Assembly (NCBI GenBank): GCA_003142435.1
Contig: PLMI01000070.1
Location: 1 to 17,723 of the forward strand
DNA from: Coxiellaceae bacterium
Lineage (GTDB): Bacteria > Pseudomonadota > Gammaproteobacteria > UBA9339
Length of the DNA: 17,723 nucleotides
Direction: 5' to 3'
A program made the position numbers and the translations under genes. How positions within the stretch are numbered: position 1 is the first letter of the stretch; each line of letters starts with the position of its first letter. Under the pieces are notes generated by a model. It did no database searches. It was given only the letters and a program-made list of their open reading frames with translations, and was not told the DNA's origin. Shown one piece after another: positions 5,864 to 12,459 of the stretch.

Positions 5864-6211
5864 TTATTTATTCAAAAAATTTTGTCTAATATTTAATCCG
5901 GATTGTTTTTCAAAGTCTTGTCGTGACTTACAGTCTGCGAAATCTGAACACGCATTGCAGTTAGCAATTTTTTTCTCAAGAGCACAGTTTCGTACAGCGC
6001 AAATTTGACAATATCCACAATGAGTACCTTCTGAATCTGCAATAGTGCAACCAACACAGTTTATATCGGATGGCTTGAAATCATGACCAAATTTCTCGCT
6101 CCATTCTTTCGCTGTTTTTTCTCGTAAAAAATTGTCGTTTGTTTTAAGCGCGATATATCCTGGACATTGTCTACAGTCTAAACCGCAGACGCCATAAAGT
6201 TTATCTGCCAT
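5864..6211 (-). CDS. DUF3795 cysteine-rich protein
   Basis: A 115-residue cytoplasmic protein with 12 cysteines. It opens with the DUF3795 hallmark CGLDCRQCPGYIA (C9, C13, C16) and continues with CVGC, HCGYCQIC and CNACSDFADC clusters, which probably bind zinc or an iron-sulfur centre. The family's function is unknown. AGGAG 8 bases before the ATG supports the start. It is the last gene of the minus-strand group, 18 bases after the 44-residue CPC gene and downstream of mrdA, so it is probably co-transcribed with it, though a functional link is not obvious. Confidence 0.82.
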   Translation of the reverse strand: MADKLYGVCGLDCRQCPGYIALKTNDNFLREKTAKEWSEKFGHDFKPSDINCVGCTIADSEGTHCGYCQICAVRNCALEKKIANCNACSDFADCKSRQDFEKQSGLNIRQNFLNK

Positions 6212-6229
6212 TTTTTTCTCCTTTGTTTT

Positions 6230-6364
6230 TTAAGGTGATTTTTTCAGTTTTTTATAAAATGAGTGTGCTGTATATAAAGCTGCCACCGGATTATGTCCCA
6301 AAACTCTGTCTTTTACCACCACATGACGTGCACATGGACAATTAGTTTTGTTTTCTTGTTTCAT
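6230..6364 (-). CDS. Small 44-residue CPC protein, uncharacterised
   Basis: Found by reading the gap after mrdA. The ATG at 6364-6362 has AAGG 6-7 bases upstream and the frame ends in TAA at 6230. The start reads MKQENKTNCPCARHVVVKDR, followed by LGHNPVAALYTAHSFY and a Lys-rich end. A Cys-Pro-Cys pair followed by His near the N-terminus could bind metal; the middle could form one amphipathic helix. The 11- and 18-base gaps to mrdA and the DUF3795 gene fit an operon member and would otherwise leave an unusual 164-base hole. I recognise no family. With only 44 codons, chance remains possible, but the ribosome-binding site and tiling support it. Confidence 0.6.
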   Translation of the reverse strand: MKQENKTNCPCARHVVVKDRVLGHNPVAALYTAHSFYKKLKKSP

Positions 6365-6375
6365 ATTTTACCTTT

Positions 6376-8421
6376 TTAAAATAATTCTTCCGGTTGTTTA
6401 TCGTTAGTTTCTTTATCGTCTGTTTGTGTGCCACTTGCATCGTTTTGCACAACGTAATCCTCTTCATCGTAGTTATTGCTATCTTCATTGTTAGTAATGT
6501 CTTCTTCTTCATCTGAGTCATTTTCTTCAGTAGCTTTTTTAGCCGCAGGTTGTTCTGTAATAATTTTTTGTTGTTGATCTTTCGGTAGCAAGTAGTAATC
6601 CAAAACTCGCCGTGCAACTTTAGGCGCGTCATTACTGTTTTCAACTATAACGGCAATAGCAATTTGCGGATTTTTAATGGGTGCGAAAGCGATAAAGAGC
6701 GAGTGGTTGCGGAGTTTTTTCGGAATGGCCGCTTCGTCTTCTGGTGTTGCACCTTCATTGTTATATTTATGATGGTAAAGTTGAGCGCCGCCTGTTTTTC
6801 CAGCTACCGTGTAAGGAAAATTAGTCCCAAAACGTCCGCGAGCTGTGCCTGCTGGACCGCTTATAACTTGCTCCATTGCGTTTATTACTATGTCCCAAAA
6901 CTTATTATTACTCAGAATTATTGGTTTATCTGGTGTAGGTTGTTGTGTAGTAACCTTGCCATCAGGATCAATGCTTTTTCCCAATAAATGCGGTTTAAAA
7001 CCAATGCCTCGCTCAGCTATAATTGATACTGCATGCGCTAGTTGTAGCGGTGTTGTTGACATAAATCCTTGTCCGATTATAGAAATTACTGTGTCGCCAT
7101 AGTACCAGGGTTTGCCGGTGTGCCGCATTTTCCATTCAGGTGAAGCAACAATTCCTTGCTGTTCTTCAGTGAAATCGATGCCGGTTTTTTTACCGAAACC
7201 AAATGAAGTTAAAATTTGTCCGATCTTTTCAATTCCCAATTTAGTTGCCATGTTATAAAAAAAAGTGTCACAGGATTCAGTTATTGCCCGTGAAACTTTA
7301 ACGCTGCCATGGCCGGTATGAACCCAATCCCAATAAACGTGATCGGTGTTAGGCAATTTAAACCATCCCGGGTCGTAAACCGACGTAGTTGGCGTTATTG
7401 TTCCTGTATTTAATAATTGCAGAGCAATGAATGGCTTTATATTAGAAGCCAAAGGAAATAATCCGCGCACTGCGCGATTAAACATGGGTTTGTCTTCAGA
7501 GTTGAGTAAGCTTTGAAATGTTTTATTATCAATACCGTTAGCAAATAAATTTGGATCATAGGTAGGATTACTCACAAAAGCTAACACTTCGCCATTTTGT
7601 GGATTTATTGCGACAATAGCTCCTCGTGATTGGCCTAATGCATCTTGTGTGGCTTTTTGTAAGTTTATGTCTATTGTGAGGTATAAGTTTTTTCCAGGGG
7701 CAGGACTGATATTTTTTAAGATTTTCACCACATGTCCAATGGCGTCAACCTCAACCTGTTGATAGCCAACAGTCCCGTGAAGTTCTTCTTCATAGTACTT
7801 TTCAATGCCAATTTTTCCAATAAAGTTACTGGCAGCGTAATTTGTAGTATCTATGTCTTGTAAGTCATCAGAGTTAATTCGACCGACATAGCCCACAACA
7901 TCAGCTGTGTAGTTAGCGAAAGGATAATAACGCGTCATGTTGGCATCAATAATGACGCCGGGAAAGTTGTATTGATTGATATGAAAATTTTCTACTTCAC
8001 TTTGTGTCAATTTAAACTTTAGAGGAATGTGATCAAATTTTTGATGTTGTGCTGAATTTTTTTCAAATTGTTTTATGTTGTCTGGGGTAATGTCAATTAT
8101 TTCCTGCAATGACTCAATTGTCGAGTCTATATCAATTACGCGGTCAGGAATTATAGATAAAGTAAAAACGGGATGATTTTCTGCCAGTAGTATTCCATTG
8201 CGGTCGTAGATCAAGCCTCTGTTGGGTTCGATAGGTAATAACTCAAGCTGGTTATTTTCGGAAAGTTTTTGATAAAAGGAGTGCTGTACGATTTGTAAAT
8301 ATGCTAAACGAAAAATTAAAATTGAAAATAAAATAAAAATAATAACTATTGCTGCGAATAATCGATTTTTAAAAAGCCGCGTTTCTAATCGATAATTTTT
8401 TATATTGCTTATATTGCGCAT
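6376..8421 (-). CDS. mrdA: Penicillin-binding protein 2, peptidoglycan transpeptidase
   Basis: The elongation-specific transpeptidase (PBP2) cross-links peptidoglycan during lateral wall growth with RodA and the MreBCD complex. Order: short cytoplasmic tail, membrane anchor at about 20-44, dimerisation domain to about 240, transpeptidase domain about 260-612. Catalytic motifs are S326-N-I-K329 (SxxK), S383-C-D385 (SxN equivalent) and K542-T-G-G (KSG/KTG motif, where E. coli has KSGT). At 681 residues it is about 50 longer than E. coli PBP2, owing to an Asp/Glu-rich tail at 628-681 that looks disordered. It starts 13 bases after rlmH, as in gammaproteobacteria, but rodA (mrdB), which usually follows, is absent here. 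The ribosome-binding site is weak. Confidence 0.95.
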   Translation of the reverse strand: MRNISNIKNYRLETRLFKNRLFAAIVIIFILFSILIFRLAYLQIVQHSFYQKLSENNQLELLPIEPNRGLIYDRNGILLAENHPVFTLSIIPDRVIDIDSTIESLQEIIDITPDNIKQFEKNSAQHQKFDHIPLKFKLTQSEVENFHINQYNFPGVIIDANMTRYYPFANYTADVVGYVGRINSDDLQDIDTTNYAASNFIGKIGIEKYYEEELHGTVGYQQVEVDAIGHVVKILKNISPAPGKNLYLTIDINLQKATQDALGQSRGAIVAINPQNGEVLAFVSNPTYDPNLFANGIDNKTFQSLLNSEDKPMFNRAVRGLFPLASNIKPFIALQLLNTGTITPTTSVYDPGWFKLPNTDHVYWDWVHTGHGSVKVSRAITESCDTFFYNMATKLGIEKIGQILTSFGFGKKTGIDFTEEQQGIVASPEWKMRHTGKPWYYGDTVISIIGQGFMSTTPLQLAHAVSIIAERGIGFKPHLLGKSIDPDGKVTTQQPTPDKPIILSNNKFWDIVINAMEQVISGPAGTARGRFGTNFPYTVAGKTGGAQLYHHKYNNEGATPEDEAAIPKKLRNHSLFIAFAPIKNPQIAIAVIVENSNDAPKVARRVLDYYLLPKDQQQKIITEQPAAKKATEENDSDEEEDITNNEDSNNYDEEDYVVQNDASGTQTDDKETNDKQPEELF

Positions 8422-8434
8422 AATAACTGTAAAA

Positions 8435-8902
8435 TTAGCGGTGATACGGATGTTTATTTAAAATGGACCAGGCACGATAAATTTGTTCTGCAATAATAAC
8501 GCGGACTAAAGGGTGTGGAAATGTTAAGCGCGATAAAGCCAATTTTAAATGTGCTATTTGTAAACATCTGGAAGAAAGTCCTTCCGGCCCCCCGATTAGC
8601 AAGCATACATTTTGCCAGTTTTCTTGCCATTTTTGCAATTCTTTTGCGAGTTGTATCGTGCTCCATTCTAGTCCTTGTTCATCTAATGCTGCGACAAAAC
8701 TTTTTCCCGGAATTTTTTTTATAATTTCATCGCCTTCTTCTTGCTGAATCTTTTTTAAATCAGAATTGCTGGAACGTTTAATGCTCGTAATTTCGATAAG
8801 GTTTAGCTGGCAATCTTTGGGTAACCTTTTGGAATATTCGTTAAAATTTTCATTTACCCATTTAGGCATATTTTTGCCAACAGCTATAACGTGAATTTTC
8901 AT
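8435..8902 (-). CDS. rlmH: 23S rRNA pseudouridine-1915 N3-methyltransferase RlmH
   Basis: RlmH is a SPOUT methyltransferase that methylates pseudouridine 1915 in helix 69 of 23S rRNA on assembled 70S ribosomes, using S-adenosylmethionine. The 155-residue length equals that of the E. coli enzyme. The trefoil-knot cofactor loop LLIGGPEGLS is at 101-110, LTFPHPLVRVIIAEQIYRA at 126-144, and the C-terminus ends in the conserved HPYHR. It lies 4 bases after rsfS and 13 before mrdA with no own strong ribosome-binding site, so translation is probably coupled. Confidence 0.97.
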   Translation of the reverse strand: MKIHVIAVGKNMPKWVNENFNEYSKRLPKDCQLNLIEITSIKRSSNSDLKKIQQEEGDEIIKKIPGKSFVAALDEQGLEWSTIQLAKELQKWQENWQNVCLLIGGPEGLSSRCLQIAHLKLALSRLTFPHPLVRVIIAEQIYRAWSILNKHPYHR

Positions 8903-8906
8903 TACA

Positions 8907-9236
8907 TTAATTGTTAAAATCAGACCATAATTTTTCTAAAGCATAAAATTTGCGAACTTCAGGCAACATTAAATGTACTATGATATAGCCCGAATCGATT
9001 AATATCCACTCGCTGTCATTATCACCCTCAACGCTAATAAAATTAGCTTCGTTTGCTTTTAGCGCTTCAATTAAATGTTTTGTCAAAGCCTTCAATTGCC
9101 TTGACGAATTGCCGCTGGCTATAATCATATAATCAGCTATGTCGGTAATTTTATGAATATCTAAGGCTACAACATCCTGTGCTTTATTATCTTCTAAGTT
9201 TTTAATTATGATTTTTTGTAGTTTTTTTGCATTCAT
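8907..9236 (-). CDS. rsfS: Ribosomal silencing factor RsfS
   Basis: RsfS binds ribosomal protein uL14 and blocks joining of the 30S and 50S subunits when nutrients are scarce. The 109-residue product has the whole fold: DYMIIASGNSSRQ at 35-47, GDNDSEWILIDSGYIIVHLM at 71-90 and the PEVRKFYALEKLW end that contacts uL14. It sits 5 bases after nadD and 4 before rlmH, the usual gammaproteobacterial placement. No distinct ribosome-binding site is visible, consistent with translational coupling to nadD. Confidence 0.96.
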   Translation of the reverse strand: MNAKKLQKIIIKNLEDNKAQDVVALDIHKITDIADYMIIASGNSSRQLKALTKHLIEALKANEANFISVEGDNDSEWILIDSGYIIVHLMLPEVRKFYALEKLWSDFNN

Positions 9237-9241
9237 TATTT

Positions 9242-9913
9242 TTATTTTTGTATAAGTTGTTGATAAATTTTCTTTTCAAGAATGTATTGCCAAACTTTTT
9301 TTGGAAGAAGTTTTTCCGCTTCTTTAAATTTATTCGTACGCAGCAACTCTCTGATCATAGTAGCTGATATCGGGAGTGATTGAATGTCCAATACCAAAAT
9401 ATTGCCGCATAACGATGTTGCTAAATTTTGTGGATGTTTTATTTCTCTTTCTTTGAGAAGGGATTTTGCCTCCTTTGACAATTTTTGCATGACTTCTTTG
9501 CGCTTTACCACAATCAGGTGTGCTAAAGTTAAAATAGTTTCCCACATGTGCCAATAAGTAAATTTGCTGAAAGCATCAATTCCTATAATTAAAGCAATTG
9601 GCTGATTTTTATCATTTAGCGTTTTTCGCGTATGTTTTATAGTGTCAACCGTGTATGAAATTCCTTGTCTTTGTATTTCTTGATCATCGATAAAAAAATT
9701 TGCATTTCCTTCAAACGCAAGTTTTGCCATTTCCAAGCGTGCATTGGCAGACGCAATTGGTTGTTCACGAAAAGGAGAATGATAGCAGGGGACAATATTT
9801 ATTTTTTCTAACGTTGTTTTTTCTAGAACTTTATTTGCAAGATGAACGTGTCCTAAATGGATAGGATCAAAGGTCCCGCCAAAAAGCCCTATTATTTTTG
9901 CACTATTAATCAA
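9242..9913 (-). CDS. nadD: Nicotinate-nucleotide adenylyltransferase
   Basis: NadD adenylates nicotinate mononucleotide to deamido-NAD, an essential step of NAD synthesis. The 223-residue protein has the nucleotidyltransferase motifs GGTFDPIHLGH at 12-22 and PISATMIR at 181-188 (ISxTxxR form), with VPCYHSPFRE at 41-50 in the substrate region. The start appears to be TTG at 9913-9911, lying inside the last codons of the upstream aminotransferase gene (8-base overlap); the next Met is residue 63, too late for the Rossmann motif. A TTG start without a clear ribosome-binding site implies translation by coupling and perhaps low output. Confidence 0.94.
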   Translation of the reverse strand: MINSAKIIGLFGGTFDPIHLGHVHLANKVLEKTTLEKINIVPCYHSPFREQPIASANARLEMAKLAFEGNANFFIDDQEIQRQGISYTVDTIKHTRKTLNDKNQPIALIIGIDAFSKFTYWHMWETILTLAHLIVVKRKEVMQKLSKEAKSLLKEREIKHPQNLATSLCGNILVLDIQSLPISATMIRELLRTNKFKEAEKLLPKKVWQYILEKKIYQQLIQK

Positions 9914-11000
9914 TTGATTCTATAACTTGTTTTACGATGAATTGGATTTGCTCCTCAGTTAAATAAGGATGCATTGGCAAGCTTATAACTTTTGTTGCCG
10001 CTAATTCCGCAATCGGTATATTTATTTTAGCATACTTATCAGCAAAAATAGGCTGGCGATGTATTGGAATAGGGTAATGTATTGCCGTTGGTACGCCTTT
10101 TTTATTTATATTTCCAGCAAATTTGTCTCTGTTATTTACTTGAATTGTATATTGTGCGTAAACGGAAGTATTATACGGTTCAACATAGGGAGTAATGACC
10201 TTGCCTTTTAATAATTCAGAATAACGCTCACCAATTTGCTGGCGTGACTTTATTTCTTTTGCGAAAATTTCCATTTTTGCTAATAGTATTGCAGCTTGCA
10301 ATGTATCCATACGGCCATTTAAGCCGATAGTTACGTGATGGTAACGCCGGTCCTGTCCATGGTCACGAATTTCGCGGATAGTTTTAGCTAAGCTATCATC
10401 ATTGGTTAAACATGCGCCTGCATCGCCATATGCACCAAGTGGTTTCGAAGGAAAAAAGCTTGTTGCGCTTATCGTGCAAAGATTGCCTGACTTTTTTCCT
10501 TTGTAAGTTGCACCCATGCTTTGCGCAGAGTCTTCTAAAACTGGTATGTTATGTTTTAAAGCAATTTCATTGATAGCATCAAAATCAGCACATTGCCCAT
10601 AAAGGCTTACTGGTACTATAAGTTTTGTTTTCGATGTTATTGCAGCTTCAATTTTTTTAGGATCGATATTGTAGGTTTTGGGATCTATGTCGACAAATAC
10701 AGGAGTGGCGCCTAAAAAAACTATAACTTCTGCAGTAGCAAAAAAACTAAAAGGGCTTGTGATTACTTCATCGCCGCTTTTGATGCCAAGAGCCATCATT
10801 GCAATCAGCAAAGAATCAGTTCCACTGGCAACAGTTATACAATGTTTAACGCCGATAAAATCTGCTAGTTTTTTTTCAAATTCGGCAACTTCGGGACCAA
10901 AAATAAATTGTCTATGGTTTAAAACAGTTTGAATTCGACTGTTTATTTCTTGTTGAATTGAATTGTACTGGCTTTTTAAGTCTACAAAGGGTAAATTCAT
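9906..11000 (-). CDS. PLP-dependent sugar aminotransferase, DegT/DnrJ/EryC1 family (WbpE-like)
   Basis: A 364-residue aminotransferase of the family that transfers an amino group from glutamate to a keto-sugar nucleotide. The PLP phosphate site is at ASGTDS (58-63), the pyridine-binding Asp157 is in EDSAQ, and the Schiff-base lysine is Lys186 in SFFPSKPLGAYGD. That stretch, together with HGQDRRYHH, SVYAQYT and HYPIP, closely resembles WbpE/WlbC enzymes as I remember them, which make UDP-GlcNAc(3NAc)A for lipopolysaccharide O-antigen. The substrate is inferred; other UDP-sugars are possible. GGAG lies 6 bases before the ATG. No other sugar-nucleotide gene is adjacent, and its place directly before nadD is unusual. 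Confidence 0.9.
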   Translation of the reverse strand: MNLPFVDLKSQYNSIQQEINSRIQTVLNHRQFIFGPEVAEFEKKLADFIGVKHCITVASGTDSLLIAMMALGIKSGDEVITSPFSFFATAEVIVFLGATPVFVDIDPKTYNIDPKKIEAAITSKTKLIVPVSLYGQCADFDAINEIALKHNIPVLEDSAQSMGATYKGKKSGNLCTISATSFFPSKPLGAYGDAGACLTNDDSLAKTIREIRDHGQDRRYHHVTIGLNGRMDTLQAAILLAKMEIFAKEIKSRQQIGERYSELLKGKVITPYVEPYNTSVYAQYTIQVNNRDKFAGNINKKGVPTAIHYPIPIHRQPIFADKYAKINIPIAELAATKVISLPMHPYLTEEQIQFIVKQVIESID

Positions 11001-11093
11001 TACTTTCTCCGTAACATATTGATTTTACTAATATTTTATATTACATGTTTTACCTATTTAAAGGTAATTTTTCTGGTTTGACGGTTTTTTATT

Positions 11094-11170
11094 TGGCGCG
11101 CTCGGAGGGATTCGAACCCCCGACCACCTGGTTCGTAGCCAGGTACTCTATCCAACTGAGCTACGAGCGC
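11094..11170 (-). tRNA. tRNA-Arg (anticodon ACG)
   Basis: The minus strand folds as a standard cloverleaf: acceptor GCGCTCG/CGAGCGC, D-arm GCTCAGTTGGATAGAGT, anticodon stem CCTGG/CCAGG around loop CTACGAA (anticodon ACG, positions 34-36), T-arm with GGTTCGAATCC, discriminator G and a genome-encoded CCA. ACG is deaminated to ICG by TadA in bacteria and reads CGU, CGC and CGA. It lies between the amidohydrolase and aminotransferase genes in the same direction. Confidence 0.98.
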
Positions 11171-11204
11171 CTTGTTAATTTAATGCATTTTATCTAAAAA
11201 TTTA

Positions 11205-11231
11205 ATTCTAATTTAATGATAATGCTTGCAA
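11205..11231 (-). promoter_or_regulatory. Candidate tRNA-Arg promoter
   Basis: On the minus strand TTGCAA (11231-11226) and TAGAAT (11210-11205, 5 of 6 to the -10 consensus) are 15 bases apart, giving a leader of about 28 bases before the tRNA. An alternative is TTGCCA (11270-11265) with TAATAT (11246-11241) at 18 bases. The gap is very AT-rich, so neither is certain. Confidence 0.25.
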
Positions 11232-11295
11232 ATATGCGTAATATTACCTTATTTCTCGCATACTTGGCAAAAATATTTTTAGTACATTTATTACG

Positions 11296-12450
11296 TTAAA
11301 CAGTTAATGCAAGAGATGCAAAAATTGCTGCGCCTATTGGAATTGCATTTTCATCAATATCAAAATGAGGGGAATGCAATGGTGCTGTGATTTTTTTGTT
11401 TCTGTAGCCTAGCATAAAAAAAGCACCAGGTTTTTTTTGTAAGTAGTAACCAAAATCTTCACTTACCATTGAAGAGGATATATTTGTGTCGATCATTTTG
11501 TCAGGAGTAATTAATTTAGCTGCATTCACAACGCGACTTACCCCATATTTTTTATTTATAAGAGGATCGTAACCTAAAATAAAATTAATATGTATTTTAT
11601 AACCTTGTTTTTTTAAAGGTAAAATAATTTGTGCTAACAATTTTTTAGCTTTTAAAATTTTTTCTTTGTTTAAAGAACGAATAGTTCCGGAAATCTTTGC
11701 TGTGCTGGGAATAACATTATTAGATGATCCCGCGTTGCAGGCAGTAATACTTAAAATTGTATCTTGCTTTGTTGCTAATTTATTGCGGATTTTTTTAACT
11801 TGCTCAATTGAATATGCAACAGCTTCAATAGGATTTAATCCTTTATTTGGCTCTGCAGCATGACAGCCTTTGCCTATAATGATTATATCGAAATTAGCAA
11901 TGCCCGCCATTAAAGGTCCTTCACATAAAGAAACTTTACCTAGAGGATTATCCCACATATGAAGACCATATATTTCCGTCACCGACTGCAAGCATCCATT
12001 CTTTATCATACTTAACGCTCCTCCAGGAGGAATTTCTTCACTTGGTTGGAAAATGAAACGTACATTATGTTTTAAGGATGCTTGGTTGTTTTTTAATAAT
12101 TTTGCAGTAGTTAATGCTATTGCCATATGCGCATCATGGCCACAAAGGTGTGCTATATTTGGTTTTTTTGATTTAAAGTTGTGCATCGTCTTTTCGTTTA
12201 TTGGCAGTGCGTCCATATCAGCACGAAAAGCAATGCGTGTTTTTGCTCGTTTTATATTCAAATCGGCGGTAAAGCCATATCCCCAAGAATTTTGTATTTT
12301 ATAGCCAAGGGAATGCAACACGCTTTTACAATAATGCGCTGTTTCCTTTTCCTGTAATGCTAATTCAGGATGTTGATGCAAATATCGGCGGTGTTTTACT
12401 CCCCATGATTTTAGTTTAATGGCATTTTGCAAAATGGTGGAAGTTTTCAT
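11296..12450 (-). CDS. M20D-family metal-dependent amidohydrolase
   Basis: A 384-residue cytoplasmic peptidase/amidase of the M20D group (hippurate hydrolase, N-acyl-amino-acid and N-acetyl-diaminopimelate deacetylases). Metal-site motifs in order: HQHPE at 25-29, FRADMDALP at 75-83, C103-G-H105-D-A-H108, QPSEE at 135-139 with Glu139 as general base, G-L-H164-M, and H359-S-P-H362 near the end. The dimerisation domain spans about 185-295. Substrate cannot be read from the sequence; given the family, removal of an acyl group from an amino acid is likely. It begins 9 bases after alaS with a weak ribosome-binding site, so it is probably a coupled second gene of the alaS operon. Confidence 0.92.
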   Translation of the reverse strand: MKTSTILQNAIKLKSWGVKHRRYLHQHPELALQEKETAHYCKSVLHSLGYKIQNSWGYGFTADLNIKRAKTRIAFRADMDALPINEKTMHNFKSKKPNIAHLCGHDAHMAIALTTAKLLKNNQASLKHNVRFIFQPSEEIPPGGALSMIKNGCLQSVTEIYGLHMWDNPLGKVSLCEGPLMAGIANFDIIIIGKGCHAAEPNKGLNPIEAVAYSIEQVKKIRNKLATKQDTILSITACNAGSSNNVIPSTAKISGTIRSLNKEKILKAKKLLAQIILPLKKQGYKIHINFILGYDPLINKKYGVSRVVNAAKLITPDKMIDTNISSSMVSEDFGYYLQKKPGAFFMLGYRNKKITAPLHSPHFDIDENAIPIGAAIFASLALTV

Positions 12451-12459
12451 AAAAAGATT

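Noticed and set aside
6342..6644. 100-codon minus-strand frame rich in Lys and Thr
   Set aside because: It is the alternate frame of the acidic tail of mrdA and looks like a composition artefact.
11050..11072. TTACCT/AGGTAA hairpin followed by five T residues on the plus strand
   Set aside because: Only a 6-bp AT-rich stem and no plus-strand gene leads into it; it faces the wrong way for the tRNA and its minus-strand neighbours.
11239..11247. TAATATTAC, identical to the nick-site nonamer of some rolling-circle replicons
   Set aside because: No Rep gene, hairpin stem or other origin feature nearby; expected by chance in AT-rich spacer DNA and part of a short palindrome GTAATATTAC.
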